Assembly: GCA_963787485.1 (NCBI GenBank)
Contig: CAWBDF010000009.1
Span: forward strand, 167,576 to 231,575
DNA length: 64,000 nucleotides
Source: Bog-473 sp963787485
Lineage (GTDB): Bacteria; Actinomycetota; Acidimicrobiia; Acidimicrobiales; RAAP-2
Direction of reading: 5' to 3'
The notes beneath the pieces were generated by a model. The model ran no database searches and was not told where the DNA came from. It saw only the letters and a list, made by a program, of their open reading frames with translations. Every line of letters begins with the position of its first letter. Positions within the stretch are counted from its first letter, which is position 1. The translations under genes and the position numbers were made by a program. This document shows positions 17,810 to 26,547 of this stretch, one piece after another.

Positions 17810-17977
17810 CCAAGAGGACCCGTCCGTCATTTAGCGTGGTGCCACCCCACCAACCACGGCCTCCCTCCCGCGCGCCCCAACCCTCAACCCGGTGACCACC
17901 TTCCTCGCCCAACAGCCCTCCGCAGATTCTTTCCAACCCGGACCGGTTCACCTCGTCACCCCCGACCCCCGAGCTTT

Positions 17978-20113
17978 ATGAGCGCCAACGGCCCCAGGGG
18001 ACCGGCGCACCACACCGCCCGACGACGAGTCTCGCGACAGGTTCGGACTCGCCGGCTCATGGCCGCGGGACTGGTCGCCCTCGTTGCGATCGTGGTGGTC
18101 GTCGTCGTCCCCACGGGCACTGCCAACCATTCCGACCAGCGGCGTACCCAGGCCTCCGAGGCCGCGACCCCGGCAGGCCGCTCGAAGTCGACTCCCGCCG
18201 TGGAGGCCGGCGTCCTCCCCTGGACCTTGGGCTCGGCCGTGTCGCGTGAGGTTCTCATGCCGGGCGCCGGCAGCGAGGTCACCGTGGCCGGGGGGCTCGC
18301 GGCCTCGCAGACCTCGACCGATGCGGTCTACTCCCTGGACACCGCTTCGGGCGCCGAGACACCTTTGACCACGCTGGCTTCGAAGGTGCACGACGCGGCC
18401 GGTGCGGTCATCGCTGGTCGGGGGTACCTCTTCGGCGGGGGCTCACCGAACACCGTGGCGTCGGTGCAACAGTTCCCGGCCCCGCTTCCGGCATCGCGTC
18501 CAGCCAGTTCCGCCTCGCGTTCGGGCCACCAATTGGGCTCACCGACGGGGGCCGCCGCCGCGGTCACGCCCTCGGTCGTCAGCCAGCTGCCCCGCCCCCG
18601 TTCCGACAGCCAGGCGGTCACGATCGGCACGACCACCTATGTCGTCGGCGGGTACGACGGCACCACCGGCGACCGAGACGTCCTGGCCACAGCGGACGGC
18701 GTGCACTTCTCGGCGGTCGCCACGTTGCCCCTGGCGGTCCGGTATCCGGCCGTCGCCGCGTTCGAGGGTCGGATCTACGTCTTCGGCGGCCAGATGGTGG
18801 GTGGCTCGAGGAACGGCCAGGCGGTCGATGCGGTCCAGCTGGTCTCCCCCGCCGACAAGACGGCGACCGTAGTGGCGCACCTGCCGAGCCCGCTCGCCGG
18901 AGCCTCCGCGGCGGTCCTCGAGGGCCACATCTACCTGGCCGGGGGGGTCTCCCAGACCGGCGGCGCCCAGCCGTCCCCGGGATTGCGATCCGTGTGGGCC
19001 TACGACACGTCGACGAAACGGCTGGCCGACGCCGGCACGCTGCCGGTCGGAACCAGTTACGCCGGCGTCGCCGTGGTCGGCCGTCGCGCCTGGATCGTGG
19101 GCGGCGAGAATGCCGGCACTCCGCTGACGACCGTCGAGATGATGACCCCGAACCCGAAGTTCGGGACTGCCGGCGCACCCGGGGCGGGTTCGCCCTACTT
19201 CGGCGCCCATCTGCTCGTCGCCGACCGTGGCAACAACCGGCTGCTGCTCTTGGACTCGCAGAACCAGATCCTGTGGAACTACCCCTCGGCCTACGCGGCG
19301 GCCCCGCCCGGGGGCTTCTACTACCCCGACGACGCCTTCTTCACGGCACACGGGACCGAGATCATCTCCAACCAGGAGAAGAACAACACCATCGTCATCA
19401 TCGGATTTCCCTCGGGCAAGGTGGTGTGGAGCTACGGACACCCCCGGCAGCAGGGCTCTCAGCCCGGGTACCTCTACGAACCCGACGACGCCTACGTCCT
19501 CAAGAACGGCAACATCGTCGTCGCCGACGCCAACAACTGCCGGATCGTCTACATCAGACCGAGCGGATCGATCGCGTCGCAGATCGGAACGACGGGAAGC
19601 TGCGTGCACCAACCGCCGACGTCCCTCGGCTCCCCAAACGGGGATACCCCCCTGGCCGACGGGAACGTGCTCATCTCCGAGATCAACGGCTCCTGGGTAA
19701 GCGAGTACACGCCGGCGGGTCAGCTGGTCTGGACCGTCAAGTTGCCCGTCGGATACCCGTCTGACCCCCAGCAGCTGGGCCCGGACCTCTATCTGGTGTC
19801 GGACTACTCCCATCCGGGAGGGTTCATCGAATTCACCCGGGCGGGCACGGTGGTGTACCGCTACCAGCCCACGTCCGGTGTGGGCGAGATGAACCAACCG
19901 TCGCTGACCGAGCTCATGCCCAGCGGCGTGTTCATGACGAACGACGACTACCGCGATCGTATGGTCGCCATCGACCCGGCCACGCAAGCGCTGGTGTGGC
20001 AGTACGGCGTGACCGATCAGCCGGGCACGGCACCGGGCATGCTCGACATTCCCGACGGGTTCGACCTCCTGCTGCCGAACGGCACGACGCCGACACACCT
20101 GGCCACCGGCTGA
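17978..20113 (+). CDS. Membrane-anchored Kelch/NHL-type double beta-propeller protein
   Basis: A 711-residue protein with a basic N terminus, one membrane helix (about 28-48, LVALVAIVVVVVVPTG) and a large extracellular part. Residues about 85-390 hold Kelch-like repeats, for example VIAGRGYLFGGG, TYVVGGYDG, GRIYVFGGQ, GHIYLAGG and RRAWIVGGEN. From about 408 there is a second propeller-like region with DRGNNRLLLLDSQNQ, NGNIVVADANNCRIV and GMLDIPDGFDLLLP, like NHL or arylsulfotransferase-type blades. The frame is open upstream to 17753; the ATG at 17978 directly precedes the basic segment and is preferred. Function unknown. Confidence 0.82.
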   Translation: MSANGPRGPAHHTARRRVSRQVRTRRLMAAGLVALVAIVVVVVVPTGTANHSDQRRTQASEAATPAGRSKSTPAVEAGVLPWTLGSAVSREVLMPGAGSEVTVAGGLAASQTSTDAVYSLDTASGAETPLTTLASKVHDAAGAVIAGRGYLFGGGSPNTVASVQQFPAPLPASRPASSASRSGHQLGSPTGAAAAVTPSVVSQLPRPRSDSQAVTIGTTTYVVGGYDGTTGDRDVLATADGVHFSAVATLPLAVRYPAVAAFEGRIYVFGGQMVGGSRNGQAVDAVQLVSPADKTATVVAHLPSPLAGASAAVLEGHIYLAGGVSQTGGAQPSPGLRSVWAYDTSTKRLADAGTLPVGTSYAGVAVVGRRAWIVGGENAGTPLTTVEMMTPNPKFGTAGAPGAGSPYFGAHLLVADRGNNRLLLLDSQNQILWNYPSAYAAAPPGGFYYPDDAFFTAHGTEIISNQEKNNTIVIIGFPSGKVVWSYGHPRQQGSQPGYLYEPDDAYVLKNGNIVVADANNCRIVYIRPSGSIASQIGTTGSCVHQPPTSLGSPNGDTPLADGNVLISEINGSWVSEYTPAGQLVWTVKLPVGYPSDPQQLGPDLYLVSDYSHPGGFIEFTRAGTVVYRYQPTSGVGEMNQPSLTELMPSGVFMTNDDYRDRMVAIDPATQALVWQYGVTDQPGTAPGMLDIPDGFDLLLPNGTTPTHLATG

Positions 20114-20148
20114 CCTCGCCCGGCGCTCCGGGTCGTCGGCGCCGACCC

Positions 20149-20571
20149 TCAGTTCGAACGATTCTGACCCTGGTCCTTCGGTCCCAGGTCCTTCGGTTCG
20201 GGACCCGTCCATGAGGTCGCCACGGCGATCGTCATGAGCGTCAGCGGCTCCTCGCCCACGTCGCGGCTGTAGTGCCCTCTGCTCCCGACGTCGTCCGCCA
20301 GCATCAGATCCCCCGGCCCGAGCTCCGTGCGGCGACCGAGCGAGGTCTCGACTTCGAGGGCCCCTCGCAGGACGAGCACGAATTGGCGCCGAGGTGCCCC
20401 GTGCAATCCCTGATCAGGCTTTCGGTCGACGAACCCCCCCATTCCCACCACGGAGGTCGGGATGTCGCTGACTCCGAACACGGCTCCCGCGGGAGTCTCA
20501 CGGACCGGAAGGACCCAGTCGCTGAGATACGTCTCACCCGACTCGTCCGCGTGGAGGTGATAGCAGGCCAT
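20149..20571 (-). CDS. Cupin-domain protein
   Basis: A 140-residue single-domain cupin. The barrel is recognisable from GAPRRQFVLVLRGALEVET and GDLMLADDVGSRGHYSRD. The usual metal ligands are only partly present: motif 1 has Gln/Phe where His-x-His is expected, so metal binding is doubtful. The frame is open further upstream, but the ATG at 20571 (MACYHLHADESGETYLSDW) fits other cupins of this type. It is followed upstream by an amidohydrolase fragment on the same strand. Role unknown. Confidence 0.78.
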   Translation of the reverse strand: MACYHLHADESGETYLSDWVLPVRETPAGAVFGVSDIPTSVVGMGGFVDRKPDQGLHGAPRRQFVLVLRGALEVETSLGRRTELGPGDLMLADDVGSRGHYSRDVGEEPLTLMTIAVATSWTGPEPKDLGPKDQGQNRSN

Positions 20572-20573
20572 CG

Positions 20574-20777
20574 TCAGTTCCCCAGCACCGATGCCGCCCG
20601 TCTCGGGTTGAGCGTGCCCTCGAGGAACACCGCCATCAGCTGCACGATGTGCCCGTCGCCGTCCACCACCGGATGGTCCCATTGCTCACGGAGTCGTGCC
20701 GAGCGAGTTGTCGTGTCGGTCTCCTGCGCGTCATCGCAACACACCCAATCGGTGCCACCGTCCTCTCCCAGCTCCAT
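20574..20777 (-). pseudogene. N-terminal remnant of an amidohydrolase-2 family protein
   Basis: A 67-codon reading in which residues about 34-52, DHPVVDGDGHIVQLMAVFL, match the N-terminal metal-binding strand (D-x-H) of amidohydrolase-2 proteins such as others in this window. The reading stops after LNPRRAASVLGN, so about 300 residues of the family are missing. It is probably a truncated copy; whether the piece is translated is unknown. It lies directly upstream of the cupin gene. Confidence 0.4.
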
Positions 20778-20973
20778 CGTTTTGGCGACGAGCTCCTCAT
20801 TCAGACAACCTGGCTGCGCGAATCTCCTCGCAACGTTCGCAAGCTCGGATCGACCGCGGCACAGTGCGCGACATCGGGTCTCTTCTCACTTCTGGAGAGC
20901 GAAACGGGGAGCTGCGAACCATGCCGGGAGCGTCCGTGGGCCCGATGGATCGCCCTACGGAGGCTGGGACCCG

Positions 20974-22173
20974 TCAGCCGATCGTGACCGGCAGGCGCTC
21001 CCAACCCCGCGTGTCGATGCCTTGGGTGAGCACGGCGTTGTCGTAGTCGACGGTCCACTCGGGGATCCTCGGAAGAATCGTCTCCAGGGCGATGCGGCCC
21101 TCGAGCTTGGCCAGGTTGGCGCCAAGGCAGAAGTGGGCGCCGAAACTGAAGGTGAAGACCTGGGCCGGCTTGCGGTGGATGTCGAACCTCTCCGAGTCCT
21201 CCCACTTCGACTCGTCACGGTTGGCGGCCGGCGGCAGCACCACGAGGATGCTCTCGGCAGGAACCGTCTTGCCGTGAAATTCGACGTCCTTGGTGGTCCA
21301 CCGGCAGAAGTGGTACGACGGCGGCTCACAGCGCAACGCCTCTTCGAACGCCTGAGAGATCATGGACGGGTTCTCGACGAGCTCGCGTCGTTGGTCGGGA
21401 TGGTCGCTCAACAGGCTGCCGGCCCAAGAAATCCCCGTGGCCGTCGTGTCGCTCCCGGCCGAAGTGATGAGTGTGAGATAGGTGACGATCTCGTCGCGCC
21501 GAAGTGTCCGCTTTGCTCCCGTCTCGTCCTCGAACTCGAACTTCATGAGTTGCGTCATGACGTCGTCCGAGGGGTGCTTCTCGCGCCAGTCGAGGTATTC
21601 GTTGAACCAGGCCGCCGAATCGAGGATGCCCTGCAGCAGCTGTTGCTCGGGGTTGGCCGAGCCCTCGTGCAGGTTCTTCTGGAAGACGGCGAGAAGGTCG
21701 GCCTGATCCTTCTTGGGCACGCCGACCAACATGCCGATGACCTGCACGGGCAGCTGCAACGCGAACTCACGCATGAAGTCGAAGTGGTCGCGCCCCACGA
21801 GTCCCTCGACGATCTCCTCGGCCAGCGCGCGAATCTGCGGCTCGAGGCTGGCGACGGCTCGGGGGGTGAAGAGACGCGACACGATGCCCCGGTGCATGGT
21901 GTGCACCGGGGCGTCTTCGTTGATGAAGAGCCCCGGTGGCATCTCGACGTCCTGCGAGATGATGTTGTAGACCATGCCCTTGCCCGAGATGAAGGTCACA
22001 CGGTCAATCAGAACCCGCGCCAAATCGTCGTGGCGACTCAGGGCGTAGAAGTTGTAGCTCTCGTTGTAGTAGAGCGGAGCCTCGTTTCGCAGCCGACGAA
22101 ACGTCTCGTATGGAGACGCATAGATCTCCCGGTCGTACATGTCGTAGTAGACGTCCGCCTGCGTGATCGTCAT
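20974..22173 (-). CDS. Cytochrome P450
   Basis: Soluble bacterial P450 monooxygenase of 399 residues. The I-helix oxygen-binding motif is SAGSDTTATG, the K-helix ExxR is in EEALRCEPP, and the heme-binding loop is FSFGAHFCLG with the proximal Cys. The opening VYYDMYDREIYASPYETFRRL is typical of actinobacterial families such as CYP125/CYP142-neighbour groups, though I cannot assign a CYP family. No redox partner is adjacent; the Rieske protein at 6.6 kb is distant. Substrate unknown. Confidence 0.93.
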   Translation of the reverse strand: MTITQADVYYDMYDREIYASPYETFRRLRNEAPLYYNESYNFYALSRHDDLARVLIDRVTFISGKGMVYNIISQDVEMPPGLFINEDAPVHTMHRGIVSRLFTPRAVASLEPQIRALAEEIVEGLVGRDHFDFMREFALQLPVQVIGMLVGVPKKDQADLLAVFQKNLHEGSANPEQQLLQGILDSAAWFNEYLDWREKHPSDDVMTQLMKFEFEDETGAKRTLRRDEIVTYLTLITSAGSDTTATGISWAGSLLSDHPDQRRELVENPSMISQAFEEALRCEPPSYHFCRWTTKDVEFHGKTVPAESILVVLPPAANRDESKWEDSERFDIHRKPAQVFTFSFGAHFCLGANLAKLEGRIALETILPRIPEWTVDYDNAVLTQGIDTRGWERLPVTIG

Positions 22174-22385
22174 GCCCTTGCCCTCCAGTCCAACGCTCGC
22201 GCAAGCCTACATGGACTCAGGTGGCCAGCTCCTCGCACGAATCGAGGACCTGATGGTCGCGCCGAGCCTCGCTTCGCTCCGCTTTAGAGATCAGCCAGGC
22301 ACGTGCCACGAGAGCGTCGGACATCCCGCTGACCTCTCGTACCCACGTAGTGTCGGGCCCCAAGACGGGAGCGGGAGGTAGGACC

Positions 22386-23276
22386 GTGGACGAGCTGCGA
22401 TTCGATGGCAAGGTCGTGATTGTGACGGGGGCGGGCCGAGGAATTGGCCGCCAACATGCACTCCTCTTCGGCTCAAAGGGTGCCCGGGTCGTCGTGGCCG
22501 ATCTCGGAGGCGATGTGGACGGGAGTGGATTCTCCGATGGTCCCGCAACTGCTGTGACACAAGAGATCGCCGCGCTCGGAGGCGAAGCGGTTGCGTGCCA
22601 CGCGTCCGTTGCCGAGGAGCCCGGAGCGGCGTCCATCGTGAGGACCGCCCTTGACTCCTTCGGACGCTTGGACGCGGTCGTCAACAACGCTGGCATCTCG
22701 GATCCGACGCCGCTCGCAGAATTGACGATTGAGCAATTCCGTCGAATGCTCGACGTCCACTTCTTCGGGTCGCTCTTCGTCATACGGTCCGCATGGCCGC
22801 ATTTCGTCGAGGCGGGCTACGGACGCGTGGTCAACACTGTCTCGGAATCGATGCTCGGCGGCATCCCGAATCAGACTCACTACGCCTGTGCGAAGGGAGC
22901 CGTGCTTGCGCTCACTCGTTGCCTGGCAACCGAAGGGGAGTCACACGGGATCAGAGTCAACGCCATCGCACCCCGCGCGTTCACGCGGATGTCCCTGGGC
23001 AATACGTTCAAGAACAGCCCACCCGAAGTGATCGAGGAGGCAAAGACGATGCTGGCACCGGAGTTGAATTCGCCGGCCGCGGTGTTCTTGGCCCACGAGT
23101 CGTGCCCGCTCAACGGCGAGGTGCTCCGGGCCGGGATGGGTTCGGTGGCTCGGCTCGCCGTGATTCACACGAAAGGAATGTCGGGCGACCTGAGCGTGGA
23201 AGACATTGCGACGAACCTCGACACAATCTTGGACGTAACCGACGCCAGAATCACCGGAATCCACCCCACGGCATAG
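22386..23276 (+). CDS. SDR-family oxidoreductase (MFE-2/FabG-like)
   Basis: A 296-residue SDR with TGAGRGIGRQHALLF, NNAGISDP, and the catalytic pair in HYACAKGAV. RVVVADLGGDVDGSG resembles the dehydrogenase domain of peroxisomal-type multifunctional enzymes and related actinobacterial hydroxyacyl-CoA or steroid dehydrogenases. The frame is open to 22350; GTG at 22386 follows GGGAGGT and is preferred. Its third positions look less GC-rich than the neighbours. It sits divergently beside the P450, which suggests a shared degradative pathway. Confidence 0.86.
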   Translation: MDELRFDGKVVIVTGAGRGIGRQHALLFGSKGARVVVADLGGDVDGSGFSDGPATAVTQEIAALGGEAVACHASVAEEPGAASIVRTALDSFGRLDAVVNNAGISDPTPLAELTIEQFRRMLDVHFFGSLFVIRSAWPHFVEAGYGRVVNTVSESMLGGIPNQTHYACAKGAVLALTRCLATEGESHGIRVNAIAPRAFTRMSLGNTFKNSPPEVIEEAKTMLAPELNSPAAVFLAHESCPLNGEVLRAGMGSVARLAVIHTKGMSGDLSVEDIATNLDTILDVTDARITGIHPTA

Positions 23277-23345
23277 GGACGGTACAGCGGCTACGCGTCC
23301 GGCGATAGGTTTGCCTGGGCTTGGCAAAGAGTGGAGGGTGGGACT

Positions 23346-23430
23346 GTGACGACAACTCTGAGCGACCTGCGGTACGACCCGTACGATCACGACACCATTT
23401 TCAATCCTCACGCCGCGGCATCTGCGGACG
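23346..23430 (+). pseudogene. N-terminal remnant of a cytochrome P450
   Basis: A GTG at 23346, with GGAGGG upstream, opens a reading that resembles the start of P450s like the one 1.2 kb away: RYDPYDHDTIFNPHA. After about 23 codons the similarity continues only in another frame (RHLRTL) and then ends. It looks like the surviving first 80 bases of a deleted or decayed P450 gene. The remaining bases between 23277 and 23669 show no recognisable gene. Confidence 0.42.
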
Positions 23431-23669
23431 CTGCAACGTGCTCGTTGCAAATTCGGACATGGCCCTCCTCCGTTCGTCGCGACGATGGTGGCCGTGCCAT
23501 GGCCCGATGTCGCCCGACATGGTCCGGGACCCTCACTGTGGCGCACCTCAATCCTACCCATGCGAGGGGCGGCCGGCACCGGAGCGCGTATGCTCGCACC
23601 ATGGCGACGTGCGGAGCGCAACGGCCCCTTCGACTGCCACGAGCCGGCACGTCCACCTAGGGAGGAAGC

Positions 23670-25097
23670 ATGCGCACCCCTGAAGATCTTCCGTCGTTCC
23701 TTCAGCCGTTGCACACCGACGAGTACGCGCCGCGGGCAGCTTCGAGCGAGCTGATCCGCGCCCGTGTGCGCGCCCAGCAGTTGAGTGAGAAGGCCCGTGA
23801 CCGTCCGGGCAATCAGGAGCGGTTCTGGACCGGGCGACACGGTACGGCGGCAGGTCTGCTGGCGGTGAACGAGCAGTATGGCGCCGACTTCTACGTCGTC
23901 CCACCCGAGGCGGTCGACGATCGTGAGGCGGCGAACGAAGCGTTAGGGGGTGACCAGGTCGTCATTGACGTGCAGACGCACTACGTGGCTGATCGTGATC
24001 AGTCGACCGCCCAGCACCTGCCCATGATGTACCGGAAGGCCATGCCGGAATGGTGGAAGGGTCTCGACGACCTGACCGGCTACAGCTTTGCCGAGTATCT
24101 GCGCTGCGTGTTCTTGGAGACGGAGACCGCTCTGGCTGTGTTGAGCTCGTCGCCAGGCGTCGAGGAGCACGTGCAGCTCTACAACTCGGAGATGGCGGCG
24201 ACGCGACGCCTGCTCGATGAGCTGGGTGGTCGGCGCCGCTTGCTCAACCACGCGGTCGTCGATCCGATCCACCCCCGGGCGCTGGAGTCCATGGACAAGT
24301 GGGTGGAGGAGTGCCGGCCCAGCGCGTGGAAGGTGTACACCCTGGGCCAGGCCAACCTGGCTCCCGATGCCTACATGTTCGATACGAGTTGGCGCGAGAC
24401 GATGCCCGGGAAATGGCACAAGGGCTGGATGCTCGATGACGACGACCTTGGCCGGGCGTTTCTCGATCGGGTCTCCGAACTCGCCCGCGTCGGCGGCCCC
24501 ACGACGATCTGCGCACACAAGGGAATCAGCGGTCTCATCGACACGGGGAGCCCACGCGACATCGGTCCCGCCGCAACGGCCTATCCCAGCCTGACCTTCG
24601 TGGCCTACCACTCGGGATACGAGATTACCGAAGCCGAGGAGGGTCCCTACACCGAAGCCGACGCCGACGTCGGGACCAACCGGCTGATCACGTCGCTGCG
24701 CGAAGCCGGTATCGGGCCCGGAGGCAACGTCTATGGAGAGCTGGGTTCGACCTGGTTCTTGGCAACCGCGCGCCCTCGGGAAGCGGCCCACGTGATCGGC
24801 AAGCTTCTGGTCGCCTTGGGGGAGGACAACATCCTCTGGGGCACCGACAGCGTGTGGTACGGGCCGACCCAACAACTGCTGGACTCGTTCCGCGCCTTTC
24901 AGATCCCCCTCGACATGCAAGAGGAGTTTGGTTATCCCGCCCTGACGGCGCAGGCCAAGGAAAAGATCCTGTCACGGAACGCGGCGCGTCTGTACGGCCT
25001 CGACCTCGACGAGTTGCGCCACAACGCGCAAGACGACGACCTGGCGTGGCTCAAGGAGGCGGCGGGCTACTACCAGGCCAACGGCAACCCGACGTGA
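23670..25097 (+). CDS. Amidohydrolase-2 family protein (large form)
   Basis: Metal-dependent TIM-barrel hydrolase or decarboxylase, 475 residues. DVQTHYVADRDQ near residue 100 replaces the usual D-x-H metal strand. Further family segments are ICAHKGIS, FVAYHSGYE and ILWGTDSVWYGP with the active-site Asp. About 95 residues precede the barrel, longer than most members. ATG at 23670 follows GGGAGGAAGC, an excellent ribosome-binding site. Substrate unknown; neighbours suggest catabolism of a cyclic or terpenoid compound. Confidence 0.87.
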   Translation: MRTPEDLPSFLQPLHTDEYAPRAASSELIRARVRAQQLSEKARDRPGNQERFWTGRHGTAAGLLAVNEQYGADFYVVPPEAVDDREAANEALGGDQVVIDVQTHYVADRDQSTAQHLPMMYRKAMPEWWKGLDDLTGYSFAEYLRCVFLETETALAVLSSSPGVEEHVQLYNSEMAATRRLLDELGGRRRLLNHAVVDPIHPRALESMDKWVEECRPSAWKVYTLGQANLAPDAYMFDTSWRETMPGKWHKGWMLDDDDLGRAFLDRVSELARVGGPTTICAHKGISGLIDTGSPRDIGPAATAYPSLTFVAYHSGYEITEAEEGPYTEADADVGTNRLITSLREAGIGPGGNVYGELGSTWFLATARPREAAHVIGKLLVALGEDNILWGTDSVWYGPTQQLLDSFRAFQIPLDMQEEFGYPALTAQAKEKILSRNAARLYGLDLDELRHNAQDDDLAWLKEAAGYYQANGNPT

Positions 25098-25162
25098 CGG
25101 CGGAGCCTTCGCCTGGCGCGACCTGAGACCCCGGTCCGCCCGTCACCCATTGACGGTGCCCG

Positions 25163-26458
25163 TTATCCGGTCACCGAGGCGCGGTACTTGCTCTCGGTCA
25201 GAGTGATGGACATGGTGACCGAAGGAAACTCGTCGGCCGAGACCGGTGTCGCAACCTCCTCGACGGATGGCCCGATCTTGTCGGCTATCTGCTGGAGCTG
25301 AACCAGGTCGAACCCGTAGATCTCGGCCGCGTTCAGCGACGTCATCCTGCGCACTTCCGGCTCGGGCACGTCCGAGAAGAGCGCCCGCAGACCCATCTTG
25401 GTGTGGGGGAAGAGCCCCTCGTGATGCGGATAGTCAGCACCCCACATGATCCTGTCGACACCGAGGCCTTCTCGCGCCTCGACGTCGTGGCTGATCATCA
25501 ACGACGTGCCCAGACGACAATTGCGATGGAAGTACTCCGAGGGGGTCAAGCTGAGAGCCTCGAGGGCGCGATGATGCGTCGGATACGCCGAACCGCCCTT
25601 GAACCGTCCCATGTGGTATTCGGCGTCGAGCTGGAACAGCTCCCTCCTCACCCACTCCGTGCCCGTCTCGGTGAACACGAAGCGCAGATCCGGGTAGCGC
25701 TCGAAGACACCGCCGAAGATCAGCTGCCCAAGACCCCGCGAGAAGAAGAGGTACGTCTCGTGCCCTCCGAGTGCAGCTGCGGCCGGGCCGTCTTCGGGGG
25801 TTTCGGGCGGACCGACTGCGATCGCGTGGCGGTGCACCGGCATGCCGAGCTCTTGGCACACGGCCCAGAACGGATGGAGGCGCTGCTCGAAGAGGTTGAC
25901 CAACTGGCACATGTGGTCAGAGGGGATCAGCACCCCCTTCAACCCGTTCTCCTTCGCCCAGCGGACCTCGGCGACAGCGTCGTCCACGTCGTTGAGGAAG
26001 ATCTGGGCGAGTCCCGCGCGTCTTCCTGGCGCTGCGGCACAGAAGTCGACCAGCCAGCGATTGTGAGCCCGCAGGCCGGCTTGGCGCAAGCGGTACTCCT
26101 CGTCGGTCCTCGGGGCCCAGGCCGAGATGACCGCGGCAGGATAGAAGGGGGGAACGGTGTTGGGGAGGATGACCTCGGCTGCGATGCCCTGGTCGTCCTG
26201 GTGCTCCAACCGCTTGTCGTTGTCCCAGTTGTAAGGCGACAAGAAGGAAGCTTGTCCGATGCGGATGAATTCGTCGTCGGTGTCGACCAATTCCTTGTCG
26301 TACTCACCCCACGGTTCGGTGAAATCCGCGACCCAGGCATCGAAGGCGTCGTGAAAGGCGCTTTCCAGGTACGGCCTGTAGTCGTGCAGATCAGCGCCTG
26401 CATGACCATCCGACGAAATGAGCACATATGGACGCGACGACGACTCAGCGACTGTCAC
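25163..26458 (-). CDS. Amidohydrolase-2 family protein
   Basis: A 431-residue member of the amidohydrolase-2 (ACMSD-like) family. The metal motif is ISSDGHAGADLHDYRPYL, followed by VLIPSDHMCQLVNLF, MPVHRHAIAVG, FVFTETGTEWVRREL and the active-site strand IMWGADYPHHEG. The GTG at 26458 has GGGAGGGA immediately upstream and is preferred to further upstream starts. It lies 89 bp downstream of dxs on the same strand and could be read through from the hopanoid operon, though a functional link is unlikely. Substrate unknown. Confidence 0.88.
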   Translation of the reverse strand: MTVAESSSRPYVLISSDGHAGADLHDYRPYLESAFHDAFDAWVADFTEPWGEYDKELVDTDDEFIRIGQASFLSPYNWDNDKRLEHQDDQGIAAEVILPNTVPPFYPAAVISAWAPRTDEEYRLRQAGLRAHNRWLVDFCAAAPGRRAGLAQIFLNDVDDAVAEVRWAKENGLKGVLIPSDHMCQLVNLFEQRLHPFWAVCQELGMPVHRHAIAVGPPETPEDGPAAAALGGHETYLFFSRGLGQLIFGGVFERYPDLRFVFTETGTEWVRRELFQLDAEYHMGRFKGGSAYPTHHRALEALSLTPSEYFHRNCRLGTSLMISHDVEAREGLGVDRIMWGADYPHHEGLFPHTKMGLRALFSDVPEPEVRRMTSLNAAEIYGFDLVQLQQIADKIGPSVEEVATPVSADEFPSVTMSITLTESKYRASVTG

Positions 26459-26547
26459 AGTTCCCTCCCGACCTCGAGGCCCTCGACATTGATAGCGATC
26501 CGCCGTTGCCCGCGTCAAGGGACGACGACCCTGCCAAATGGCGCCGG

